Of a stretch of 10,302 nucleotides of DNA, positions 5,040-10,302 are shown one piece after another (the stretch's first letter is position 1; each line of letters opens with the position of its first letter). The notes beneath the pieces were generated by a model that worked only from the letters and a program-made list of their open reading frames with translations, made no database searches and was not told the DNA's origin. The stretch comes from Campylobacter sp. UBA1713 (lineage in GTDB: Bacteria; Campylobacterota; Campylobacteria; Campylobacterales; Campylobacteraceae), in the NCBI GenBank assembly GCA_002317305.1, contig DCIZ01000110.1:13640-23941 (forward strand). Reading direction: 5' to 3'. The position numbers were made by a program, and so were the translations under genes.

Positions 5040-7415
5040 ATGGCAAGAACAAAAGTCAGGATAAACACAAAAAGCGATGACCTAACCTCGCTAAAAAACG
5101 AAGTCGTAAAGTGCAAAAACGGGCTAAACGCGCGTTTTATAAAGCTAGCAGGCAAAAGCTTTGGGCTCTACCAAAGCCGCGAAATAGACAAATTTATAAC
5201 AAAAGCTTACGAGATAGTAAAACACGACCTTTTCAAAGAATTTGCACCAAAAGACGACCAAATGCCGCTTTGCGTTGTCGCTACTGGCAGTTATGCGCTT
5301 AGCGAAATGACCATAAAAAGCAAGATAGACCTCGCCATCATCTACAAAAACATTTGCGGTTACGCTAGCGAGCACATCGCCACTTCGCTAGGAAGCGCGC
5401 TTAACGCCGTCAGCCTCGATGCAAACACAAAAATTTACGAAATAGAGAGCTTTTTTGACACCATAAAAGATGACATAGAGACAAAAACGCTTTTTTATCA
5501 GGTGCGTTTTGTCTGCGGCTCAAAACAGCTTTACAAACTTTGCAAAGAGCAAATTTGCGAGCTGAAAAACTACAAAAAAGATGAATTTATAGCTTTTCAT
5601 TTAAGCAAATTCGGGCGTTATGACATGCTAAATTCACTCAGCGCGCGCCCAAATTTACGAGACGGCTACGGCGGTTTTTACGACTACAAACGCATCTTTT
5701 GGCTACTAAACATGATAGACGAAAACACGCCACGCACGCACGCTTTTAAATTTATAGACGAAAAAGAAAACAGCGAGATAAATTTAGCCGTTGACTTTGT
5801 CAGTTCGCTGCGCTCAGCTTTGCAAATTTGCGGTGGCGAAAGTGAACTAGGTGCTGAATTTCTCCCACAAATAACAAAAGTGATGCAGACAAAAGAGAAA
5901 CGCCAGCTAGACACAAAAAGCCTACTTTTTAGCAAAACGCTAGCGTCCATGCAAACCATCGCCATATATTCACGCTTTTTAGCCGAAGTCATCTTTGAGG
6001 GTGGAAGTTGTGAGCAGTTTAGCGTAAAAGAGTGGCTGGGGCGTTTGTTAAATTTGACTAAACCGCTAGGCGTAACAGAAATTTTTTCACTAAAACGAGC
6101 ACCCGTTTCAAAAGAGATAGTCGAAGAGAATTTCGAAACGTTTGTCTCGCTTTTTGGCTCAAAAAACGCCGGGCTTGCGCTAAAAGCACTAAAAGAGGCG
6201 CGTTTGCTTTTTTACTTTGTAAAACCGCTAGAATCGCTAGAAAATTTGCTTTTAGAAGGGTGCGAATTTTGCCTTGATGAGCAGGCGGTTAGGACGGTCA
6301 TGGCGCTAGATTCGCTAAAAAACACAAAAGCTAGGCAAATTTGGGAATCGCTTTTGCCAGACGAGCGTTTTCTCATGCGAATTTGCGGGCTTTTTGGCGT
6401 GCTGGGCGAGGTAGAATTTGGCGGAAGTGCGGCAAACATCTTTCGTAGTTACGCCAACAAATGCGGCATCTCAAACGAGCTAGTCGCCACAGGTGTAAAT
6501 TTAGTCAAAAACCAAAATCTCATGATTTCTATGGAGAGCGAGGACATCTACAACCAAGCCACGCTTCTGAATTTTGTCAGCTATTTTGGTAGCCAAAAGT
6601 CGCTAGAGATGCTTTTTGTGATGAGTTTGGCAGTGCTGGAGGCAAAAAACCATCTCACGAGTTACGCCACAAAGTCGCTTAGTGAGCTTTTTGATATGAG
6701 TTTAAGCGTGCTAAACAGCGCGAGCGAAAGCCTTTTAGACGAGGCGACAAAACGGGCAAAAAAGGAGCAAAGTCTCAAAAAACAACGCGAATTCAGCACA
6801 CTTAGCAAAGAGGAACAAGAGGAGATTCTCTCCATAAAGTCAAATTTGCTTTTTGTAAAATACTCGCCCGCTGAAATTCTAAACGTGGCTAGCTTTGCCA
6901 AAGAGCGTTTAGGCATAAACGTGCGTGTAACAAACGGCGATTCGCTTTGCGTGGAGATGGTGGTAAAAAGCGGGTGGAATGTCGTGGGCGTTTTGCAGGC
7001 TTTGGGCGAATTTGACCTCGTTTACATGGAGATTTTTGAGCTTTTTGGTGGCAAAATTTTCGTTTTACTAGAATTTGCACGGCGTGCTGATGACGAAAAC
7101 GCCATAGAAAAAGATGTCATAGGCGCGCTTTGTGCGGCAAAGCAGCAGGTGAGTTTTGTGCCTCAAATTTGCGTTAGCGAGACGCACTTTGACCTAAACC
7201 ACTCAAAAAACATCGCACTGGTAAAGATAAACGCAAAAGACCAAAGAGGGCTGATGGCTTTTGTTTTAAGCGTTTTTGAGGAGTTTGGCGTCTCTGTGGT
7301 GAGTGCTAGAATTCAAACCATAAAAAACCGAACACGAAATTTGTTTTTGTTAAAAAAAGACGAAAATTTAAATTTAAACTATACAAAAGTTTTGGCACGC
7401 TTGACAACGGCGTAG
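5040..7415 (+). CDS. GlnD-like protein with degenerate uridylyltransferase and HD sites
   Basis: From the ATG at 5040 the protein is 791 residues with the full GlnD plan. In bacteria GlnD adds UMP to PII at low glutamine and removes it through an HD domain. Here the nucleotidyltransferase signature aligns with E. coli GlnD (GGYGRGELHPLSDIDL) as GSYALSEMTIKSKIDL (83-98): the first catalytic Asp is K95 and only D97 remains. The central GlnD motif is clear (NLRDGYGGFYDYKRIFWLL). Where GlnD has L-F-H-D-I-G-K, this protein has LFGVLGE (451-457), so the metal-binding His-Asp is gone. Two C-terminal ACT-like domains follow: a diverged one around 633-685, and a clear one (724-785; KDQRGLMAFVLSVFEEFGVSV). 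The frame is long and intact, so it is not a decaying pseudogene. A glutamine- or ligand-sensing role without catalysis is inference. It lies 53 bases after the RM gene. Confidence 0.82.
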   Translation: MARTKVRINTKSDDLTSLKNEVVKCKNGLNARFIKLAGKSFGLYQSREIDKFITKAYEIVKHDLFKEFAPKDDQMPLCVVATGSYALSEMTIKSKIDLAIIYKNICGYASEHIATSLGSALNAVSLDANTKIYEIESFFDTIKDDIETKTLFYQVRFVCGSKQLYKLCKEQICELKNYKKDEFIAFHLSKFGRYDMLNSLSARPNLRDGYGGFYDYKRIFWLLNMIDENTPRTHAFKFIDEKENSEINLAVDFVSSLRSALQICGGESELGAEFLPQITKVMQTKEKRQLDTKSLLFSKTLASMQTIAIYSRFLAEVIFEGGSCEQFSVKEWLGRLLNLTKPLGVTEIFSLKRAPVSKEIVEENFETFVSLFGSKNAGLALKALKEARLLFYFVKPLESLENLLLEGCEFCLDEQAVRTVMALDSLKNTKARQIWESLLPDERFLMRICGLFGVLGEVEFGGSAANIFRSYANKCGISNELVATGVNLVKNQNLMISMESEDIYNQATLLNFVSYFGSQKSLEMLFVMSLAVLEAKNHLTSYATKSLSELFDMSLSVLNSASESLLDEATKRAKKEQSLKKQREFSTLSKEEQEEILSIKSNLLFVKYSPAEILNVASFAKERLGINVRVTNGDSLCVEMVVKSGWNVVGVLQALGEFDLVYMEIFELFGGKIFVLLEFARRADDENAIEKDVIGALCAAKQQVSFVPQICVSETHFDLNHSKNIALVKINAKDQRGLMAFVLSVFEEFGVSVVSARIQTIKNRTRNLFLLKKDENLNLNYTKVLARLTTA

Positions 7416-7518
7416 GTGCGGATTGCGGAAAATTGCGATTATCGAGAATCAAACATAAAGGTTTTTTAAAGTTGCCCATTTTCACCTAAAATTCATCTAA
7501 ATTTAAACGACAAAACGA

Positions 7519-7524
7519 TAAAAT
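7519..7524 (+). promoter_or_regulatory. Putative -10 box for the M48 protease gene
   Basis: TAAAAT within CGATAAAATAAAAGC would start transcription near 7531, about 23 bases before the gene. The ribosome-binding site AGGGAG at 7544-7549 is four bases before ATG. The 138-bp gap after the GlnD-like gene shows no convincing terminator. Confidence 0.4.
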
Positions 7525-7553
7525 AAAAGCAATACATTTCGAGAGGGAGTAAA

Positions 7554-8759
7554 ATGATCTTTGTAACACTAGTTTGTGCTTTGGTATTTTTGTGGCTTTT
7601 GGAGATATTTTTAAGCTTTTCACAGATAGACTACATAAAACGGCGAAGGTTTGGAAAAGCCGAATTTATGAGCCAAAGTGCCTTTGAAGAGGCGGCTGAC
7701 TACGCCATCACGACAGAAAAATTCGGGCTCGTTTGCAACGTTTTTGGCATGGCGGTTAAATTTTTCTTTTTGTTTTTTGGCTTTACATATTTGCACGAAT
7801 TTTTCGCACCGAGTTTAGATGGGCAGATAGCCTATTTTCTCGTTTGGTGCGGACTTTTAGGGGTAGCTTCGTTGCCATTTGGCTACTACCAAACGTTTTA
7901 CATAGAAGCCAAATTTAAACTGACAAACATGACAAAAGCGCTTTTTTTCAAAGACGCACTAAAAAACGGCATCCTCTACGGCGTCATCATAGGCATCTTT
8001 TGTGGCGTATTTTTGTGGGCACAAACGGAGCTAAATTCGCTTTGGTGGCTTGTGGCGTTTTGTGTCATTTTTGGTTTTATGCTACTTTTTGCGCTGGTAT
8101 ATCCGCTTTTGGACGCGTGGCTTTTCACAAAAGTCCGCCCGCTTGAAGATGGCGTGCTTCGCACACGCATCCTCTCTTTGCTAGAACAAACAGGCTTTAA
8201 AAGCAAGGGCGTCTTTGTGAGCGAGGCGAGCAAACGCAGCAAAAAACTAAACGCATACTTTGGCGGACTGGGCAAAACAAAACGTGTAGTGCTTTTTGAC
8301 ACGCTGGTAGAAAAGCTAACCGATGACGAGATAATAGCCGTTTTGGCGCATGAACTGGGGCACTTTAAACACAAAGACATCTTAAAGCGGCTGGCGTTCT
8401 CTTTGACGCAGTTTTTCTTGCTTTTTGCCATAGTCGGCAACGTCCCGGCGTGGCTAGTCGAAGAGTGCGGACTTCCTGGCGGTGCTAGTGGCGTTTTGCT
8501 CTTTTTGTTTGTCTTTTCGCCACTTTTTACAGATGTTTTTGAGCCGCTTGAGTCTCGGCTTTCGCGTGCTAGCGAATTTGCCGCTGACGACTTTGGGGCG
8601 CGGCTGGGAGGCGCTGAAAATTTAAGTAGCGCGCTTTTAAAGCTCACCGAAGAGAACAAGAGTTTTCCGTTTAGCTACCCGCTTTATGCGGCGTTTTACC
8701 ACTCGCACCCGAGTGTGCCCGAGCGTGTAACGAGACTTCGGGAGTTGTCAAAGGCGTGA
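7554..8759 (+). CDS. M48 family membrane zinc metalloprotease (Ste24/CAAX protease 1-like)
   Basis: This 401-residue integral membrane protease has the M48 zinc site HELGH (H266, E267, H270) inside LAHELGHFKHKD, and the third ligand at E341 in SRASEFAADDFG, the E-x3-D arrangement of the family. Segments are in Ste24 order: an N-terminal helix (1-21), four further helices before residue 190 forming the M48 N-terminal domain, the catalytic helix, two helices flanking residue 295 (FSLTQFFLLFAIVGNVPAW and LLFLFVFSPLF), then the glutamate ligand. Length is close to the yeast and human enzymes and longer than HtpX (about 290). Eukaryotic relatives clip prenylated CAAX proteins. Bacteria lack that substrate, so membrane-protein quality control is the likeliest role, by inference. 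It is flanked by unrelated genes, and the GGGTGG hairpin at 8802-8818 lies downstream. Confidence 0.92.
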   Translation: MIFVTLVCALVFLWLLEIFLSFSQIDYIKRRRFGKAEFMSQSAFEEAADYAITTEKFGLVCNVFGMAVKFFFLFFGFTYLHEFFAPSLDGQIAYFLVWCGLLGVASLPFGYYQTFYIEAKFKLTNMTKALFFKDALKNGILYGVIIGIFCGVFLWAQTELNSLWWLVAFCVIFGFMLLFALVYPLLDAWLFTKVRPLEDGVLRTRILSLLEQTGFKSKGVFVSEASKRSKKLNAYFGGLGKTKRVVLFDTLVEKLTDDEIIAVLAHELGHFKHKDILKRLAFSLTQFFLLFAIVGNVPAWLVEECGLPGGASGVLLFLFVFSPLFTDVFEPLESRLSRASEFAADDFGARLGGAENLSSALLKLTEENKSFPFSYPLYAAFYHSHPSVPERVTRLRELSKA

Positions 8760-8781
8760 TGAGTTTGGAAATTTGCTTTTT

Positions 8782-8793
8782 GCATCAAGATGC
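8782..8793 (+). other. Small GCATC/GATGC inverted repeat
   Basis: GCATC (8782-8786), two bases, then GATGC (8789-8793). In RNA it would form only a four-pair stem. It lies just ahead of the stronger hairpin at 8802-8818. Confidence 0.25.
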
Positions 8794-8801
8794 GATTCTT
8801 T

Positions 8802-8818
8802 GGGTGGTTTCGCCACCC
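8802..8818 (+). terminator. GC-rich hairpin downstream of the M48 gene
   Basis: GGGTGG (8802-8807) pairs with CCACCC (8813-8818) around TTTCG. The strong stem lies 42 bases after the M48 stop. A T-tract is lacking on its 3' side, so it may act as an imperfect or factor-assisted terminator or as a barrier protecting the mRNA end. Confidence 0.45.
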
Positions 8819-8841
8819 TCAAATTCAACACTTAAAATCCA

Positions 8842-8867
8842 AAAATAATATTATTTTAATATTAAAA
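8842..8867. promoter_or_regulatory. Two overlapping palindromes upstream of parA (candidate operator)
   Basis: AAAATAATATTATTTT (8842-8857) is a perfect 16-bp palindrome, and TTTTAATATTAAAA (8854-8867) is a perfect 14-bp palindrome sharing TTTT with it. Their centres are 11 bp apart, about one helical turn. They end three bases before the TATAAT at 8871, over the -35 region. Ribbon-helix-helix dimers such as ParG bind repeated short sites placed like this upstream of their own operon, and an RHH protein is encoded at 9609-9998. AT-richness alone could produce palindromes, so binding is inference. Confidence 0.5.
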
Positions 8868-8870
8868 AGC

Positions 8871-8876
8871 TATAAT
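8871..8876 (+). promoter_or_regulatory. -10 box of the parA operon
   Basis: A perfect TATAAT after AAAAAGC. Transcription would start near 8883, and the ribosome-binding site AAGGA (8893-8897) sits seven bases before the parA ATG. Confidence 0.65.
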
Positions 8877-8904
8877 CCTCATATCTAAACACAAGGATTC
8901 TCAT

Positions 8905-9588
8905 ATGGTTATCTCCATCGTAAATGAAAAAGGTGGCAGTGGCAAAACGACCATCGCGGTCAATCTCGCCGCCATGCTAGCCGAAGACGGCGACAACGTG
9001 CTACTCATAGACGCCGACCCGCAACGCTCGACAGAGGTCTTTGCCGACATGCGCTCACAAAACCAAATGCAACCGCTTTTTAGCATCGTTAGCAAAACAG
9101 GAGTTGCACTCGGCGACGAGATAAAGCGAATGAAGGCAAATTTTGACAGCATCGTAGTAGACACGGGCGGGCGCGACTCAAAAGAGATGCGAAAGGCGAT
9201 GCTAAACAGCGATGTCATGATCATTCCCACCATTCCGTCCCAATATGACGTAAGCGTGCTAGACCGCATGCTAGAAATTTACACAGACTCGCGCGACCTA
9301 AACCCAAATTTGGCTTGCTTTGTGCTCATTTCACGCGTATCGCCAAATCCTTTTTTGGCACGAGACTTGCAAAACATGCGTGAATACATAGAAAAAGTTC
9401 GTGAGGAGCGAGGGCTGACAAGCGTTTTGCTGCTAGAAAGTGTAATCTACGAGCGTGTATCTTACAGAAAAGCGGTTATAGAAGGAAAAAGTTTGAGCGA
9501 ATTTTGTCTCAAATCTGACAAAGCAAGAGGCGATTTTGAGGAATTTTATGCTGAATTTGTCGAAAAAGTAACGAAAATTTTCGGTTAA
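8905..9588 (+). CDS. parA: ParA-family (ParF-type) partition ATPase
   Basis: The 227-residue protein is a deviant Walker P-loop ATPase of the type that moves over the nucleoid to position DNA or protein cargo. It has the signature-lysine Walker A motif KGGSGKTT (K9, K14), Walker A' IDADPQ (D36, D38) and Walker B IVVDTGG (D86). It has no N-terminal helix-turn-helix and is small, as in type Ib ParF-like ParAs rather than the larger type Ia. The segment [15 protein letters not shown], and a tail with [14 protein letters not shown] before a closing helix, follow the ParF pattern (IIPVTPSPLD, then VKSILDGDSVFE). An RHH protein follows after a 20-bp gap, and a palindromic operator candidate precedes it. 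Type Ib cassettes segregate plasmids. On a chromosome, related pairs place chemoreceptor arrays, carboxysomes or integrated elements. The cargo here is unknown. Confidence 0.93.
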   Translation: MVISIVNEKGGSGKTTIAVNLAAMLAEDGDNVLLIDADPQRSTEVFADMRSQNQMQPLFSIVSKTGVALGDEIKRMKANFDSIVVDTGGRDSKEMRKAMLNSDVMIIPTIPSQYDVSVLDRMLEIYTDSRDLNPNLACFVLISRVSPNPFLARDLQNMREYIEKVREERGLTSVLLLESVIYERVSYRKAVIEGKSLSEFCLKSDKARGDFEEFYAEFVEKVTKIFG

Positions 9589-9597
9589 ATTTGGTTT

Positions 9598-9603
9598 AAG
9601 GAG
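9598..9603 (+). promoter_or_regulatory. Ribosome-binding site for the RHH partner gene
   Basis: AAGGAG, five bases before ATG at 9609 and ten bases after the parA stop, which supports co-translation from one mRNA. Confidence 0.7.
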
Positions 9604-9608
9604 TTAAG

Positions 9609-9998
9609 ATGGGTTTTAAAACTTTAAGCAAAAAGATGAGCGAGAGTGAATTTTTGGACGGTGCAAGAGGTGAAACTGGTGGCAACGAAGGCGAATTTAG
9701 TGCGGTTGGTGGTGCGAGTGGCGTTGGTGCGAGCGGCGGCGTGAGTGGCGGCGTGAGTGGCGGTGTTAGCGGTGTGGCAAATTTGTCTAGTGAAAAAAAT
9801 AGCGACTTTTCTTTGCAAACAAAAAACACAAACACAAACACTTCGACAGAAACCGCACAAAAAAAGGGACTAAAACGCGATAAAACTATCTTGGTCTATT
9901 TTACAAACGATGAGCTAGAACGGCTAAAAAACGAAGCAGACGCCAACTACATGAATGTGAATCAATATGTCCGATTTAAGCTTTTTTGTCAAAAGTAG
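9609..9998 (+). CDS. Ribbon-helix-helix partner of ParA (ParG/centromere-binding-like)
   Basis: This 129-residue protein has three parts. The N-terminus (1-20, MGFKTLSKKMSESEFLDGAR) is a short charged segment. Residues 21-85 are low complexity: a Gly/Ser/Val/Ala stretch with three exact SGGV units at 42-53, then an Asn/Thr-rich linker (NTNTNTST). The C-terminus (about 91-129) has the ribbon-helix-helix layout: a strand (KTILVYF), helix A (NDELERLKNEADANYM) and helix B (NVNQYVRFKLF). In type Ib partition the RHH protein binds centromere and operator DNA, while its flexible N-terminus stimulates the ParF ATPase. The order, spacing and fold fit that role, but ParG is about 76 residues, so this one carries an unusually long disordered arm. 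A simple CopG-like repressor or a ParA-cargo adaptor are alternatives. Confidence 0.72.
   Translation: MGFKTLSKKMSESEFLDGARGETGGNEGEFSAVGGASGVGASGGVSGGVSGGVSGVANLSSEKNSDFSLQTKNTNTNTSTETAQKKGLKRDKTILVYFTNDELERLKNEADANYMNVNQYVRFKLFCQK
9732..9767 (+). repeat. Three 12-bp coding tandem repeats
   Basis: Three consecutive 12-base units (AGCGGCGGCGTG and two near-identical copies) each encode Ser-Gly-Gly-Val, followed by a shortened SGV. Related GASG units lie just upstream. Each unit is a multiple of three, so copy-number change would alter protein length without a frameshift. Confidence 0.75.
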
Positions 9999-10043
9999 AA
10001 AACGTAGTGCGTAGTGCGCGATTCTCTAGAATCGACAAGCAAC
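9999..10043. other. Short repeats and hairpin after the RHH gene
   Basis: GTAGTGC is repeated twice at 10004-10017. CGATTC (10019-10024) pairs with GAATCG (10029-10034) around TCTA, a compact hairpin 21 bases after the RHH stop. No T-tract follows, so a terminator role is uncertain. Confidence 0.4.
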
Positions 10044-10110
10044 GCCGTCATTCTGAGGGAGCGAACGCGACCGAAGAATCCCCTGAAATTTGAGCGAGTA
10101 GAATCTTTAA
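10044..10110 (+). repeat. REP-like hairpin repeat, copy 1
   Basis: The unit starts GCCGTCATTCTGA and ends TTGAGCGAGTAGAATCTT. Its core at 10050-10079 is a near-symmetric hairpin. Reading inward, the left side is ATTCT, GA, GG, GA, GCG; the right side mirrors it (CGC, GA, CC, GA, AGAAT) around AA. Each Watson-Crick block is thus separated by tandem G-A mismatches. Copy 2 starts 133 bp later. Confidence 0.75.
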
Positions 10111-10137
10111 AATTCACGAAAAAGCGAATTTTCACAA

Positions 10138-10178
10138 ATTCCGTTTTCTGTTTTCCGCATTCCGTTTTCTGTTACCGC
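10138..10178 (+). repeat. Direct repeat between the two REP-like units
   Basis: ATTCCGTTTTCTGTT occurs at 10138-10152 and again at 10159-10173, spaced by TTCCGC, so the period is 21 bp. Confidence 0.6.
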
Positions 10179-10244
10179 CGTCATTCTGATGGAGGCGTAG
10201 CCGACCGAAGAATCCCCCGCCTTTTGAGCGAGTAGAATCTTCAA
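10177..10244 (+). repeat. REP-like hairpin repeat, copy 2
   Basis: It aligns with copy 1 over its length (GCCGTCATTCTGA, GACCGAAGAATCCCC, TTTGAGCGAGTAGAATCTT). The apical stem GCG/CGC of copy 1 is replaced by GGC/GCC around GTA, so both arms changed while pairing was kept. The left-side spacers differ slightly (a single T and a single A). Confidence 0.75.
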
Positions 10245-10302
10245 ACGAAGTTCCTGTAAAACAAGCGAAGCACTTTTTGCAAAGCAAAAATGTTTCTTTA
10301 AA
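10237..10302 (-). repeat. Partial copy of the MITE-like element, cut by the window edge
   Basis: CAAACGAAGTTCCT matches bases 12-25 of the window (CAAACGAAGTTCCT, one shared run). AAAACAAGCGAAGC, followed by a hairpin and ATGTTTCTTTAAA, follows the reverse of 2273-2313. The hairpin here is TTTTTGC/GCAAAAA where the complete copy has CGGC/GCCG. The rest lies beyond the window. Confidence 0.65.

Noticed and set aside
7416..7553. Possible small RNA or terminator after the GlnD-like gene
   Set aside because: Only weak GATT/AATC complementarity and TTGCG repeats are present; no stable stem with a T-tract.
7976..8659. A 227-codon minus-strand frame inside the M48 gene
   Set aside because: It is the Ser/Lys-rich antisense shadow of a strongly recognisable protease with an intact zinc site; it has no start signals of its own.
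8901..9269. A 122-codon minus-strand frame opposite parA
   Set aside because: Antisense shadow of the Walker-motif-bearing ParA coding sequence; no family features.
9732..9767. CRISPR-like tandem array
   Set aside because: The 12-bp units are contiguous, in frame and without spacers; they are coding tandem repeats.
10014..10235. A 73-codon open frame (plus strand) across the terminal repeats
   Set aside because: It runs straight through both REP-like units and the 21-bp direct repeat, has no ribosome-binding site, and its protein simply reflects repeat DNA.

Overview
The window looks like a stretch of a Campylobacterota chromosome, most likely Campylobacter. The base composition is AT-rich, protein-coding DNA is full of AAATTT-type words, promoters have a clear -10 box but no recognisable -35, and ribosome-binding sites are AAGGA/AAGGAG. 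The genus is inferred from these traits and from the protein families, not from a database match.

Layout, left to right. (1) 1-84 is the right end of a dispersed inverted-repeat element. A 58-residue YgaP-like (DUF2892-type) membrane protein follows at 118-294. (2) 295-751 has no conventional gene. It contains a compact locus that resembles the AapA/IsoA type I toxin-antitoxin family known from Helicobacter and Campylobacter: a 24-codon hydrophobic peptide at 428-502, an opposing TATAAT inside its reading frame, long-range complementarity between the two ends of the transcript, and a T-rich 3' end. (3) 752-2101 (minus strand) is an 11-helix neurotransmitter:sodium symporter (SNF/NSS) whose Na1-site side chains appear to be lost. 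(4) 2102-2508 contains a 212-bp MITE-like element with 21-bp terminal inverted repeats (20/21 matching). (5) 2509-4986 encodes a single-chain restriction-modification enzyme (PD-(D/E)xK nuclease plus gamma-class N6-adenine methyltransferase), with a fragment of the same element end starting at its stop codon. (6) 5040-7415 encodes a GlnD-like protein in which both the uridylyltransferase and the HD hydrolase signatures are altered. (7) 7554-8759 encodes an M48/Ste24-like membrane zinc protease. (8) 8905-9588 and 9609-9998 form a two-gene cassette of a ParF-type ParA ATPase and a ribbon-helix-helix partner with a Gly/Ser/Val repeat tail. It is preceded by two overlapping palindromes one helical turn apart, which is the layout of a type Ib (ParFG-like) partition operon. 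(9) 9999-10302 is non-coding repeat DNA: two copies of a 67-68 bp REP-like hairpin unit, then another partial copy of the element seen at 1-84 and 2230-2441.

The coding genes are mostly independent. The RM gene and the GlnD-like gene may share a transcript (53-bp gap and no evident promoter between them). The ParA and RHH genes form an operon. The dispersed element occurs four times (one internal and complete, two cut by the window edges, one fragment), so the region has been reshaped by small repeats around the restriction enzyme. The strongest leads are the type I toxin-antitoxin locus, the doubly degenerate GlnD, the loss of Na1-site residues in the transporter, the ParFG-like cassette with its operator, and the mobile repeat family with a covarying hairpin.
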